The notes under the pieces are model-generated. The model did not search any database and was not told where the DNA came from. It was given only the letters and a program-made list of their open reading frames with translations. From positions 682,001 to 746,000 of the forward strand of contig NZ_QFFG01000002.1 in NCBI RefSeq assembly GCF_003129485.1: DNA of 64,000 nucleotides, in the 5' to 3' direction. Of this stretch, positions 18,360 to 28,145 are shown in pieces. Position 1 is the stretch's first letter. Each line of letters starts with the position of its first letter. This DNA comes from Polaribacter aquimarinus. GTDB lineage: Bacteria; Bacteroidota; Bacteroidia; Flavobacteriales; Flavobacteriaceae. A program made the position numbers and the translations under genes.

Positions 18360-19760
18360 CTACGCATTTAATGGCTTACCATCCCAAGCGGCTTTTGCAG
18401 CTTCTTTAACGGCTTCTGAGTATGTAGGATGACCGTGACAAATTCTTGCTAAATCTTCTGCAGAGGCTCTGTATTCCATAGCAACAGCAGCTTCCATGAT
18501 TAAGTCTGCAACTCTTGCACCTACCATATGAACTCCTAAAACTTCATCTGTGTTTTTATCAGCCAAAACTTTTACAAAACCATCAATATCCCCACTTGCA
18601 CGAGACCTACCTAAAGCTCTCATAGAGAACTTACCTGCTTTGTATGCAACTCCAGCTTCTTTTAGTTCATCTTCTGTTTTACCAACAGCAGCAACTTCTG
18701 GCCATGTATATACAATTCCTGGAATTAAATTATAATTGATATGAGGTTTTTCACCGGCTAAATATTCAGCTACAACAACCCCTTCTTCTTCTGCTTTATG
18801 AGCTAACATAGCACCTTTAACCACATCTCCAATTGCATAAATATTACTAACATTAGTTTGTAAATGATTGTTTACAGCTATTTGTCCGCGTTCATTTACT
18901 TCAACACCAACTTTTTCTAAACCTAAACCAGCTGTATACGCTTTTCTACCAACAGCAACTAAACAATAGTCTCCTGTAAACTCTACCTCGACACCCTTTT
19001 TATTTGTTGCTTTTACAACAACTTCATCACCATTTCTCTCAACAGCAGAAACTCCATGACTCACTGCAAATTTAATTCCTTGTTTTTTTAGAACTTTTTG
19101 CAATTCTTTAGAAACATCTGCATCCATAGTTGGTGTTATTTTTGGTGCATATTCTACAACAGTAACATCTGCACCCAGACGTTTATATACAGAACCTAAT
19201 TCTAAGCCAATTACACCACCTCCAATTACAATTAAGTGTTTTGGAACTTCTTTTAATTTTAAAGCTTCTGTAGAGGTGATAATACGTTCTTTATCAATAG
19301 AAATAAAAGGTAAAGTTGATGGTTTTGAACCGGTTGCAATAATGATATTTACTCCTTCGATTACTTCTGATGATCCATCATTTTTAGTGATTTTAACGTG
19401 TGTTGCATCTTCAAAAGACCCTAAACCTTCATATACATCAATGTTATTTTTGTCCATTAAGTATTTGATTCCTCCAGTAGTAGTTTCAACAACTTTTGCT
19501 TTTCTTTCGACCATCTTTCCAAAATCAAAAGTTGGTTTTTCTACAGAAATACCATGCTCTTCAAAATGATGAATTGCATCATAATAATGGTGAGAAGAAT
19601 CTAACAAAGCTTTAGAAGGAATACATCCAACATTTAAACAAGTTCCTCCCAAGGTTGCATACTTTTCTATAATAGCAACTTTTTTCCCTAATTGAGATGC
19701 TCTAACTGCAGCAATATATCCTCCAGGACCAGAACCAATAACAATGATATCGTATTTCAT
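18360..19760 (-). CDS. lpdA: Dihydrolipoyl dehydrogenase (E3)
   Basis: FAD disulfide oxidoreductase that reoxidises lipoamide in the 2-oxo-acid dehydrogenase complexes. The protein has 466 residues. The FAD dinucleotide motif GSGPGGYIAAV is at residues 9-19, the redox-active disulfide is in GGTCLNVGCIPSK near residue 38, the NAD-binding GGGVIGLELGSV is near residue 178, and the catalytic HGHPTYSEAV is near the C-terminus. The E1 and E2 subunits are not in the window. Confidence 0.97.
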   Translation of the reverse strand: MKYDIIVIGSGPGGYIAAVRASQLGKKVAIIEKYATLGGTCLNVGCIPSKALLDSSHHYYDAIHHFEEHGISVEKPTFDFGKMVERKAKVVETTTGGIKYLMDKNNIDVYEGLGSFEDATHVKITKNDGSSEVIEGVNIIIATGSKPSTLPFISIDKERIITSTEALKLKEVPKHLIVIGGGVIGLELGSVYKRLGADVTVVEYAPKITPTMDADVSKELQKVLKKQGIKFAVSHGVSAVERNGDEVVVKATNKKGVEVEFTGDYCLVAVGRKAYTAGLGLEKVGVEVNERGQIAVNNHLQTNVSNIYAIGDVVKGAMLAHKAEEEGVVVAEYLAGEKPHINYNLIPGIVYTWPEVAAVGKTEDELKEAGVAYKAGKFSMRALGRSRASGDIDGFVKVLADKNTDEVLGVHMVGARVADLIMEAAVAMEYRASAEDLARICHGHPTYSEAVKEAAKAAWDGKPLNA

Positions 19761-19858
19761 AAGTGATTTAAATTTTGAAAAACAAAAATAAGTATATTTT
19801 TATAGACTTAAAGGAGAATTGATTAGTTTTACGTTATTGAAATTTAAAACTTTTATTT

Positions 19859-20332
19859 ATGAAAATTATTAAAAAAATCGGCTGGTTTTTATTGATTATA
19901 CTAATTATCGCGCAATTTTTTGGACCAGAGAAAAATGAAGGAAGTATAGAAACTGTTAACGCGTTTATTGCTGAGACAAACCCGCCATCAGAAGTTCATA
20001 AAATTTTAAAGGAAAGTTGTTTTGATTGCCATTCAGCAAAAACAAAATACCCTTGGTATAATTCAATTACACCAATTAATTACTGGTTAGCAGATCATGT
20101 AAAAGACGGTAAAAAACATTTAAATTTTTCGAAATGGAGTTCTTACTCTTTAAAAAAGAAAGAGCATAAGATGGATGAGTTATATGAAGAGGTAGAAAAA
20201 GGTGAAATGCCTTTAAATTCTTACACATGGACACATGCTGAAGCAAATCTATCTCAAGAACAAATTAATGCTATTGTAGCTTGGGGAAAAAAGGTTCAAG
20301 CAGAATATAAGCAGCAACTGAAAGCAAAATAG
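19859..20332 (+). CDS. Haem-binding domain protein, membrane-anchored
   Basis: A 157-residue protein with one N-terminal hydrophobic helix (about residues 8-21) that anchors or exports it. A single CxxCH haem-attachment site (CFDCH, residues 54-58) is followed by PWYNSITPINYWLADHVKDG and LNFSKW, typical of the small haem-binding domain common in Bacteroidota. The conserved Met of GEMPLNSY could be the axial ligand. The redox partner is unknown. The next gene begins immediately after its stop. Confidence 0.83.
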   Translation: MKIIKKIGWFLLIILIIAQFFGPEKNEGSIETVNAFIAETNPPSEVHKILKESCFDCHSAKTKYPWYNSITPINYWLADHVKDGKKHLNFSKWSSYSLKKKEHKMDELYEEVEKGEMPLNSYTWTHAEANLSQEQINAIVAWGKKVQAEYKQQLKAK

Positions 20333-21577
20333 TTGACAAAACAGTCTGTTTTAATTATCGGTTATGTTTGGGTAGAACCTAATTCTTCTGCAGCAGGAAG
20401 TAGAATGATGCAGTTAATCAACCAGTTTTTAAATCAAAATTGGAAGATTACTTTTGTTTCACCATCACATAAAAGCGAAAATGCAAGTGATTTGAATTCT
20501 TTAGGAGTTGATGAAGTTTCTATTGAATTGAATAACCCATCTTTTGATGATTTTATAAAAAAGTTGCAACCAACAATTGTAGTATTCGATCGTTTTATGA
20601 TGGAAGAACAATTTGGCTGGAGAGTTGCAGAAAATTGTCCAAATGCTTTACGAATCTTAGATACAGAAGATTTACATTTTTTAAGAAAAACACGTCATCA
20701 ACAATTAAAAAAAAGAGAAGAATTTACAACTGAAACTCTTTTGAAATCTGATGATACAAAAAGAGAAATTGCTTCTATTTTAAGATGCGATTTGTCTTTA
20801 ATCATCTCTACTTTTGAAATGGACTTGCTAAAGAATGTATTTAAAATTGATGAAGAAATTCTATATTATTTACCTTTTTTATTGGAAACAATAGACGAGC
20901 ATCAAACTAAAAAATGGAAACCTTTTGAAGAAAGAAAAAACTTTGTTTTTATCGGCAATTTCTTTCACAAGCCAAATGTAAATGCAGTTCTTACTTTAAA
21001 AAAACATATCTGGCCGTCAATTAAAAAATTGCTCCCAAAAGCAGAAATCCATATTTATGGAGCTTACATTAACCAACAAATAGAACAATTACAAAATCCT
21101 AAAGAAGGGTTTATTATTAAAGGTTTTGCAGATAATGCAAAAGATGTTGTAGGAAATGCAAAAGTTGTTTTAGCTCCGTTAAGATTTGGTGCAGGTATAA
21201 AAGGAAAACTTACAGAAGCTATGATTTGCGGAACGCCAAGTGTTACGACTTCAATTGGAGCAGAAGGGATGTCTGGAGCGTTAACATGGAATGGTTGTAT
21301 TGAAGATGATTTTTATAATTTTGCTTTGTCTGCATCGCGATTGTATAAGAATAAGTCACAATGGAAAAATGCACAATTGGCGGGTGTAGAAATTATCAAT
21401 ACGATTTATAATAAAAAAAAATTGAGTCAACCTTTTATCAATCACATTAAAAATCTTCTTGATAATTTAGATGCTCATAGAACCCATAATTTTTTTGGAA
21501 GCTTGTTACAACATCAAACATTACAAGCTACAAAGTATATGAGTAAATGGATTGAGTTTAAAAACAAAGTGAATTAA
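20333..21577 (+). CDS. Glycosyltransferase, GT-B fold (GT4-like)
   Basis: Cytoplasmic glycosyltransferase of 414 residues. The N-terminal Rossmann half contains SVLIIGYVWVEPNSSAAGSR and the C-terminal half contains NFVFIGNFFHKPNVNAV and VVLAPLRFGAGIKGKLTEAM (the nucleotide-sugar binding glycine and glutamate). The first plausible start is a TTG at 20333, directly after the previous stop. The next ATG would remove the first beta-strand, so TTG is preferred. The sugar and acceptor are unknown. Confidence 0.85.
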   Translation: MTKQSVLIIGYVWVEPNSSAAGSRMMQLINQFLNQNWKITFVSPSHKSENASDLNSLGVDEVSIELNNPSFDDFIKKLQPTIVVFDRFMMEEQFGWRVAENCPNALRILDTEDLHFLRKTRHQQLKKREEFTTETLLKSDDTKREIASILRCDLSLIISTFEMDLLKNVFKIDEEILYYLPFLLETIDEHQTKKWKPFEERKNFVFIGNFFHKPNVNAVLTLKKHIWPSIKKLLPKAEIHIYGAYINQQIEQLQNPKEGFIIKGFADNAKDVVGNAKVVLAPLRFGAGIKGKLTEAMICGTPSVTTSIGAEGMSGALTWNGCIEDDFYNFALSASRLYKNKSQWKNAQLAGVEIINTIYNKKKLSQPFINHIKNLLDNLDAHRTHNFFGSLLQHQTLQATKYMSKWIEFKNKVN

Positions 21578-22782
21578 TCTTTTTTAGGGTTATAATCTAA
21601 TGGTAAAAAATTAGCAAATCTTTCAAAAGCCCAATAACCTTCGTAGACTAAATCTAAAGGATTGTCTAATATTCCATTTTTATCAATTAATATAGGTCTA
21701 GTTGTCGGAATTATAGTAGACATTTGTGGACGGAATTTTAAAGAAGACTCTAAGCCTCTTCTTCTATAGTTCTTTTCTTCTTTTTCTTTTTTGTAAATTA
21801 CCAATAGATTATTTTTAAAATCTAACCTAAGTTTACCTTCCTTTTTTACTAGAATATCTTTAGATTTTAAGTCTTTTTTATAAATAGAATCTTTTAGTTT
21901 AGGTAAGTTACTTTTTCTTATGGTTACAAGAGCAGAGTCAATATCAGTGACTGGATTTTCAATTTTTCTACTGAAATTTATTGTTTTTTTGTATGAAGTG
22001 ATTTTTTTTCGCGCTTTTTTAATTTCAGTATCCGATGGTCTTTCTTTGTTTGGTAACCTTATAAACTGTTCTATAACAAAACCTTCTCTTTTAACTCTGT
22101 TTGCAAGAATAGATTTTAAAAAATGATTTACTGAACCGTTGTAAGTTACTAATCTATTTTTTTTCCAAGTTCTTTTTTTATGCTTACTTCCTTGTAGGTT
22201 TTTAAATTGAGAATACCCTAAAGATTTCACAAAGTCTTTTTCGACAGAAAAATACACCAAATCATAAGTAATTGAGTACCCAAGACCATTATGTCTAATG
22301 ATTAAAGGTGCTTTTGTAAATGCATTAAAAATATTATCCTTTGAATTGTAATAAAAAAATAATGTCTTAGGATTTATTATTTTACAATCCTTGGAAAGTT
22401 TAGTATTCCCAAAGAATTCTCTATAAAACCTTTTTAGGTTAGCCTTCCATTTTTTATCATATTTGATTTTTTTTAAGACCACTTCATCAAGAGTATATCT
22501 ATTCTCTTCTAATGCAAAAACAAGAGGTTTCTTATACTCATTTGTATATAAATTGTAACGAATAGTCTTGTAGCCTAAATAAGAAATGATTAACTCAAAA
22601 TGACCTTCTTCTGTTTTTATTGAAAATTCACCTTCAGAATTTGTAGTTGTTCCCACCATTGTACTGTTAAAATAAATAGCAGCGCCTTCAAGTGGGCCTT
22701 TACTGTCATAAACTTTACCTTTAATATTAACTTGAGAAAAAGAACAATGAAAAACTAAGAAAAATAAAAATCGAATTTTCAT
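21574..22782 (-). CDS. Exported protein with carboxypeptidase-regulatory-like domain
   Basis: A 402-residue protein with a short signal peptide (MKIRFLFFLVFHCSFSQ), then a CarboxypepD_reg-like beta-sandwich (about residues 19-95, KGKVYDSKGPLEGAAIYF and LGYKTIRYNL) and about 300 residues of basic, charged sequence I do not recognise. Unlike TonB receptors it has no plug or barrel. It overlaps the convergent glycosyltransferase by 4 bases. Its start codon lies inside an 18-bp perfect inverted repeat (22767-22814), so the mRNA start region should fold into a strong hairpin. Confidence 0.78.
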   Translation of the reverse strand: MKIRFLFFLVFHCSFSQVNIKGKVYDSKGPLEGAAIYFNSTMVGTTTNSEGEFSIKTEEGHFELIISYLGYKTIRYNLYTNEYKKPLVFALEENRYTLDEVVLKKIKYDKKWKANLKRFYREFFGNTKLSKDCKIINPKTLFFYYNSKDNIFNAFTKAPLIIRHNGLGYSITYDLVYFSVEKDFVKSLGYSQFKNLQGSKHKKRTWKKNRLVTYNGSVNHFLKSILANRVKREGFVIEQFIRLPNKERPSDTEIKKARKKITSYKKTINFSRKIENPVTDIDSALVTIRKSNLPKLKDSIYKKDLKSKDILVKKEGKLRLDFKNNLLVIYKKEKEEKNYRRRGLESSLKFRPQMSTIIPTTRPILIDKNGILDNPLDLVYEGYWAFERFANFLPLDYNPKKD

Positions 22783-22814
22783 TTGATAAAAATAATAAAT
22801 GAAAATTCGATTTT
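22767..22814 (-). promoter_or_regulatory. 18-bp inverted repeat covering a start codon
   Basis: The arms are 22767-22784 and 22797-22814, perfectly complementary over 18 bp with a 12-base A/T loop. The minus-strand ATG at 22782-22780 and the next four codons are in the 3' arm of the mRNA hairpin. There is no T-tract typical of a terminator, and the position before a gene argues against that role. Confidence 0.7.
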
Positions 22815-22862
22815 ATAAAAAAGTATGTTAATCTAGTATTAAGCTTAGTTGAAAACTGTAAA

Positions 22863-24878
22863 CTAAATTAACCCAGCACGTTTTAATAAAGCATCTGGTT
22901 TTGGTTCTTGTCCTCTAAAGCGTTTGTATAACGTCATCGGTTTTTCTGTTCCACCTTTTGAGAGTATATTTTCTTTAAATTTTGTTGCAATTTCTTTATT
23001 AAAAATTCCTTCTTTTAAAAAGTACTCAAAAGCATCAGCATCTAAAACTTCTGCCCATTTGTAAGAATAATACCCAGAAGAATATCCACCCTGAAAAATA
23101 TGAGAAAATGCAGTGCTCATACAGTTTTCTAAAACATCAGGATATAATTTTGTGTCTGCAAAAGCTTTATTTTCAAACTCTTTTACAGATTTTATTTCCG
23201 AAGGATTTTGAGCATGCCACTGCATATCTAACAGACCAAAACTTAATTGTCGTAAGGTTTGCATTCCTTCGTGAAAACTTGCTGATTCTTTTATTTTCTC
23301 TACATATTTCATAGGGATAACTTCTCCTGTTTTGTAATGTTTTGCAAAGATTTCTAAAGCTTCTTTTTCGTAACACCAGTTTTCTAAAACCTGACTTGGT
23401 AATTCCACAAAATCCCAAGAAACGGATGTCCCTGATAAACTGTTGTATGTTGTATTTGCTAACATTCCATGTAACGCATGACCAAACTCGTGAAACAATG
23501 TGGTAACCTCATTAAAAGTTAATAAAGAAGGTTTTGTTTCGGTTGGTTTGGTAAAATTACACACAATAGAAACGTGAGGTCTTTCGTTTATTCCGTTTTT
23601 AATTTGCTGAGGTTTATAAGAGGTCATCCACGCTCCATTACGTTTACCTTTTCTTGGATGAAAATCTGCATAAAAAATAGCAATAAAATTATTTTCAGAA
23701 TCAGTTACATTATATGTTTTAACGTCTTTGTGATATTTATCAATATTTAAAATTTCTTCAAAATTTAAATCAAATAAGCGATTTGCTATTTCAAAAACAC
23801 CATTAATTACATTCTCTAATTTAAAATAGGGCTTTAATAATTCTTGGTCTAAATCAAAAATTTCTTTCTTTAATTTTTCTGAATAATAAGCGCCATCCCA
23901 TTTTTGAAGCCGATCAATTCCATCTAATTTTTTAGCGTAATTCTCTAATTTTTTAAACTCTCTAAGTGCAGCAGGTTTTGCTTTTGCTAATAAATCATTA
24001 GAAAACTTAAAAACAGTTTCTGGTGTTTCTGCCATTCTTTCTTCCAAGACAAAGTGAGAATGAGTTTTATAGCCTAATAGATTAGCTCTTTGATGACGTA
24101 GGTTAACTATATCTAAAACAATTTGCTCATTATTAAAATCATTGTCTTGAAATGCCTTTTTACCAGCAGCAATTGCCATTTTTTTGCGCAATTCTCTATT
24201 GTCAGCATAGGTTAAAAAAGGAATATAACTTGGGTAATCTAAAGTAAAAACCCAACCCTCTTTTTCTTTTGATTTGGCCACTTCTTTAGCAGCTTCTTTT
24301 ACACTTCCTGGTAAGCCAGATAAATCTTTTATGTCAGTTAAATGTAATTCAAAAGCATTGGTTTCTGCTAAAACATTTTCACCAAATTTTAGAGAAAGCT
24401 TAGAAAGTTTTGCATCAATTTCACGAAGTTGAATTTTATCATTCTCATTTAAATTAGCTCCATTTCTAGCAAAACCTTTGTATTGTTTTTCTAGCAACAT
24501 TTGTTGTTCTGGTGTTAAATCTAAGTTTTTACCGTTGTCATAAACTGATTTTACGCGCTGAAACAATTTTTCATTTAAAGTAATATCATTTCTAAATTCG
24601 CTTAACCAAGGAGAAATTTCTTGTGCTATTTTCTGAATTTCATCATTAGTTTCAGCTGAGTTTAAATTGAAAAAGATTGACGAAATCCTATTCAGTTTTT
24701 CTCCTGTAAAATCTAAAGCTACTGTTGTGTTATCGAATGTTGGTGCTTCTAAATTATTTACGATTTCATCTATTTCATTTTTAGCATGTTCAATTGCTTT
24801 ATGGATAGCTGGCTTGTAATCATTATTAGAAATCTTAGAAAAAGGTGCTGTATTAAAGTCGTTTAAAAGTGGGTTCAT
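22863..24878 (-). CDS. M3-family metallopeptidase (Dcp/oligopeptidase A type)
   Basis: Zinc peptidase of 671 residues, normal for the thimet-oligopeptidase/peptidyl-dipeptidase family. The active site FHEFGHALHGML (HExxH) is near residue 464, and the third ligand Glu is expected in the WDFVELPSQVLENW segment about 27 residues later. No signal peptide is visible (the start is MNPLLNDFNTAPFSKI), which suggests a cytoplasmic role degrading short peptides. It stands alone. Confidence 0.93.
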   Translation of the reverse strand: MNPLLNDFNTAPFSKISNNDYKPAIHKAIEHAKNEIDEIVNNLEAPTFDNTTVALDFTGEKLNRISSIFFNLNSAETNDEIQKIAQEISPWLSEFRNDITLNEKLFQRVKSVYDNGKNLDLTPEQQMLLEKQYKGFARNGANLNENDKIQLREIDAKLSKLSLKFGENVLAETNAFELHLTDIKDLSGLPGSVKEAAKEVAKSKEKEGWVFTLDYPSYIPFLTYADNRELRKKMAIAAGKKAFQDNDFNNEQIVLDIVNLRHQRANLLGYKTHSHFVLEERMAETPETVFKFSNDLLAKAKPAALREFKKLENYAKKLDGIDRLQKWDGAYYSEKLKKEIFDLDQELLKPYFKLENVINGVFEIANRLFDLNFEEILNIDKYHKDVKTYNVTDSENNFIAIFYADFHPRKGKRNGAWMTSYKPQQIKNGINERPHVSIVCNFTKPTETKPSLLTFNEVTTLFHEFGHALHGMLANTTYNSLSGTSVSWDFVELPSQVLENWCYEKEALEIFAKHYKTGEVIPMKYVEKIKESASFHEGMQTLRQLSFGLLDMQWHAQNPSEIKSVKEFENKAFADTKLYPDVLENCMSTAFSHIFQGGYSSGYYSYKWAEVLDADAFEYFLKEGIFNKEIATKFKENILSKGGTEKPMTLYKRFRGQEPKPDALLKRAGLI

Positions 24879-25010
24879 ATTTTTTATATATAAAAAAGGT
24901 CAAATATAATTATTAATAGAACAGATTTAAGTTTAACTAAAATAATTATCCATTTATCGACAAATTCACTTGTTTAGTCTAAAAAATATTATGCACGCAT
25001 AGTATAACGC

Positions 25011-25018
25011 TAATTTTG
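25011..25018 (+). promoter_or_regulatory. Putative -7 element for the LamG/T9SS gene
   Basis: TAATTTTG fits TAnnTTTG and lies 59 bases before the ATG at 25077. The -33 position has TTA rather than TTG. Confidence 0.4.
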
Positions 25019-25076
25019 TAACGTTAAATAGACTATTGTCGATATTAAAAAAAACAATAGTATAAAAGAAAAGATT

Positions 25077-27551
25077 ATGAAGTTTATAAAAAGAAGTTTA
25101 TCTATTTTAATATTATTAGTTTCACAATTAGTAGTAGCTCAAATACCTTGTAGTTCTGGGTTTAATGCAAATGGTACAAACGATTATATTACTATACCAA
25201 ATACAGATGCCATTAACTTACAAAATACAAGAAATAGAACTGTAGAATTTTGGTTTAAACCTGATGATATAAATACAAGACAAGTATTGTATGAAGAAGG
25301 AGCACAAGTAAATGTAATCATGTTTTTTATAGAAAACGGAAGAGTTTATGCAGGAGCCTACAGAAATAACGCAACTTCTAATGCTAATAGACGTTTTTTT
25401 AGATCAGCTATTGGAGATATCGAAGTTGGAAAATGGAGTCATATCGCACTAACGTTAACAGATTCTCCTTCTTTAACACTCAAATGGTTTTTAGATGGGG
25501 TAGAAAAAGATTCACAGAATGGATTACAAGTAAATACACACTCTGGAGATATTGCAATAGGAAGAAATGGTGGAAATATTAGATTTCCTTCTAGTCTTAC
25601 CAATAATTGGACTTCAAGTTCTATTGGTAGTTCAACATCTCAAACCTACAATTCAGGATTTACTGGTCAAACGAATACCGATTATAATTTTGATGGAAAT
25701 ATTTCTTTACTAAGAATTTGGAATGTTGCTAGAACTCAAACTCAAATAGACACCAATAAATCAACACTTTTAACAACCGGAATAAGTTTAGTAGCATATC
25801 AAGAAGGAGACCAAATGAGGTATGAGGCTAATAATACATCAACAATTGGAGGAACTGCAACAGCCACAGGAAGTGGAACAACTTATACTTGGTCTGGAAC
25901 AACTTCTACAGATTTTGGGAATAATGCCAATTGGGTTGGAAACGCACCTGATGTAACTAAAACACAAACGGTAACAATAAATAATGGTTCTAACAATCCA
26001 AGTATTACATCAGAGATAAATATTGGTAGGTTAACAGTTGATGCTGGTGCAGAAGTAATTGTTCAAAATGGGGCAACTTTAAACGTGTTTTATGAGCTAA
26101 CCAATAATGGAAAAATTACAGTTGAAGATGGAGGAGCGTTAATTTATCACGCTTGTGATGCAGCAATTGCTGGATCTGGGACTTTTGATATTAAAAGAGT
26201 TACTCCAACTTATAATAGTCAATATTTTTATTCATATTGGAGTTCACCAATTGTCGAAGCAAATGCATCTCCAAGCACAATTTTTTCAGATGCTCCAGTA
26301 ATTTATTCTTTTGCCGCAAGTTCAGAAGATTCTGATTGGGCATACAACGGAGCTGCAAATTTTAAACCTGGAGTAGGTTATGCTATAAGAAGCGAAAACA
26401 ATGGAGGTCAGTTAAGAACTTTTTCTGGTAAAATAAATGAAGGAGATGTAAAAGTAAATGTTTTTTACAGCTCTAATTTCGAAAGCGAAGACCCAAATAA
26501 TGTTTGGTCAACTGCAGGAGATAATTTAGTAGGTAATCCTTATGCATCTGCAATAGATTGGGATTTAGTTATTGCTGATACCGATAATTCTAATATAGAA
26601 GGTACAATTTACTTCTGGAATCAAAATACTGTAGAAACAGGAGACAATAATGTTTCTGATTATCTACAATATAATAGTACTGGTGGAGCATCACCCGGAG
26701 TTACAGGTAAAATAGGTACTGGTCAAGGGTTTTTTGTAAGAACAACTGCAAACAGTACTATTACTTTTAAAACAACTCATCAAATTGCTGCTAACAATAA
26801 CCAATTCTTTAAAGGTGTATCAAAAAATACCACTCCAAAAAAAGAAGGAAGGTCTTGGTTTACTTTTAATAGAGGAGATAAAACAAATACATTGTTGGTA
26901 GGTTTTTTAGAAGGAGCAACAAATAGATACGATAGAACATTTGATGCACCCTTTGACATCAATCAGAAATCATTAGGATTTTATTCGGTAGTAAGAGATG
27001 GTAAAAAAGCATCTATTCAAGGTTTACCCAAATTAAGAAGAGCTAAAAAAGTAGTAAAAATAGGATATGTAGTAGATCAGGTTGGGGAATATTCAATAGG
27101 AATTCAAGAAGAGCATATCGATGAAGATTATTATATTTATTTAAGAGATACTGAGAAAAAAATTACTACAGATTTAAGAAAAAGAAAGTATATATTTAAT
27201 ATAGATTCTATTGGAGAAAATAATACAAGATTTAAATTAGTATATACTAAAAAGAGAAGAAAGGCATCAAATTTAAAATCAACAGGAAAACAATCCGTTT
27301 TTGTTGAAGAAGTTGATTCTAAAGATTTTACTGTATATGTTGATGGAGCAAAAGAATTAATAGTAGAGTACGATTTTGACGTAGATAATGTAAAAGAAGT
27401 CTCTCTCTATAACATTCAAGGAAGAAAAGTAGCTACTTTTAGTGGTCAACAGGCAAAAAATATTTCTAATTTAAAATCTGGAATTTATATAGTGAATGCC
27501 ATTTTAATAGACAATAGAGTATTAAATAAAAAAATGGTGATTTCTAATTAA
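25077..27551 (+). CDS. LamG-domain surface protein with T9SS type A sorting domain
   Basis: An 824-residue secreted protein. Residues 1-21 form a signal peptide ending VVAQ. A LamG/concanavalin-A-like domain follows (about 25-220, with RTVEFWFKPDD, WSHIALTLT and ISLLRIWNVARTQ). The middle is a repeat-poor beta region typical of Bacteroidota adhesins. The last 75 residues have the type A T9SS C-terminal domain (VSLYNIQGRKV, LKSGIYIVNAI, KKMVISN). It should cross the outer membrane by the gliding-associated type IX system and attach to the cell surface. Its ligand is unknown. Confidence 0.9.
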   Translation: MKFIKRSLSILILLVSQLVVAQIPCSSGFNANGTNDYITIPNTDAINLQNTRNRTVEFWFKPDDINTRQVLYEEGAQVNVIMFFIENGRVYAGAYRNNATSNANRRFFRSAIGDIEVGKWSHIALTLTDSPSLTLKWFLDGVEKDSQNGLQVNTHSGDIAIGRNGGNIRFPSSLTNNWTSSSIGSSTSQTYNSGFTGQTNTDYNFDGNISLLRIWNVARTQTQIDTNKSTLLTTGISLVAYQEGDQMRYEANNTSTIGGTATATGSGTTYTWSGTTSTDFGNNANWVGNAPDVTKTQTVTINNGSNNPSITSEINIGRLTVDAGAEVIVQNGATLNVFYELTNNGKITVEDGGALIYHACDAAIAGSGTFDIKRVTPTYNSQYFYSYWSSPIVEANASPSTIFSDAPVIYSFAASSEDSDWAYNGAANFKPGVGYAIRSENNGGQLRTFSGKINEGDVKVNVFYSSNFESEDPNNVWSTAGDNLVGNPYASAIDWDLVIADTDNSNIEGTIYFWNQNTVETGDNNVSDYLQYNSTGGASPGVTGKIGTGQGFFVRTTANSTITFKTTHQIAANNNQFFKGVSKNTTPKKEGRSWFTFNRGDKTNTLLVGFLEGATNRYDRTFDAPFDINQKSLGFYSVVRDGKKASIQGLPKLRRAKKVVKIGYVVDQVGEYSIGIQEEHIDEDYYIYLRDTEKKITTDLRKRKYIFNIDSIGENNTRFKLVYTKKRRKASNLKSTGKQSVFVEEVDSKDFTVYVDGAKELIVEYDFDVDNVKEVSLYNIQGRKVATFSGQQAKNISNLKSGIYIVNAILIDNRVLNKKMVISN

Positions 27552-27566
27552 TATACAAGAAATCTC

Positions 27567-27608
27567 AAAACAAAAAACTCATGAGTATACTCATGAGTTT
27601 TTTGTTTT
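27567..27608. terminator. Bidirectional terminator, perfect 42-bp palindrome
   Basis: The sequence is its own reverse complement over 42 bases, centred on CATGAGTATACTCATG, with A-runs on the left and T-runs on the right. It lies between the stops of the convergent T9SS gene and purE and should end both transcripts. Confidence 0.85.
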
Positions 27609-27613
27609 AGTAA

Positions 27614-28093
27614 CTATTTTCTCACCCGTTCAGAAGCTTTTTCAACTTTTAGCTTTAATCCTTCTTTAAAAGCAATAATTTTATCTAAAACACATTTATC
27701 TGAAGCACCAATAATTTGCGCAGCTAAAATACCCGCATTTTTTGCACCGTCTAAAGCAACAGTAGCTACTGGAACACCACCAGGCATTTGCAAAATTGAT
27801 AAAACTGAATCCCAACCATCAATAGAATTTCTGCTTTTTACAGGAACTCCAATTACTGGTAAGGGACTCATAGATGCAACCATGCCTGGTAAATGAGCTG
27901 CACCTCCTGCACCGGCAATAATAACTTTTATACCTCTAGTATGTGCATTTTTAGAATAGTCAAATAATTTTTCTGGAGTTCTATGAGCAGATACAATATC
28001 TACTTCAATTTGAATGTCCATACTTTCTAAAACATCAATTGCTTCTTGCATGATTGGAAGATCTGAATCACTTCCCATTATTATTCCTACCAT
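27614..28093 (-). CDS. purE: N5-carboxyaminoimidazole ribonucleotide mutase
   Basis: Purine biosynthesis step converting N5-CAIR to CAIR. The 159-residue protein has the class I PurE pattern: GSDSDLPIMQEA at residues 6-17, SAHRTPEKL, AGAGGAAHLPGMVA and GVPV. It follows purK by 52 bases on the same strand, so both steps from AIR to CAIR are co-expressed. Confidence 0.96.
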   Translation of the reverse strand: MVGIIMGSDSDLPIMQEAIDVLESMDIQIEVDIVSAHRTPEKLFDYSKNAHTRGIKVIIAGAGGAAHLPGMVASMSPLPVIGVPVKSRNSIDGWDSVLSILQMPGGVPVATVALDGAKNAGILAAQIIGASDKCVLDKIIAFKEGLKLKVEKASERVRK

Positions 28094-28106
28094 ATTTTTT
28101 AATTGT

Positions 28107-28139
28107 CACTAATCAATCACCATTGATAACTTATTAGTG
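28107..28139 (-). promoter_or_regulatory. Small hairpin between purK and purE
   Basis: The arms CACTAAT and ATTAGTG enclose a nested ATCAAT/ATTGAT pairing. It lies in the 52-base gap of the purK-purE operon and has no T-tract. It could tune purE translation or mRNA stability. Confidence 0.35.
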
Positions 28140-28145
28140 TAGCTG

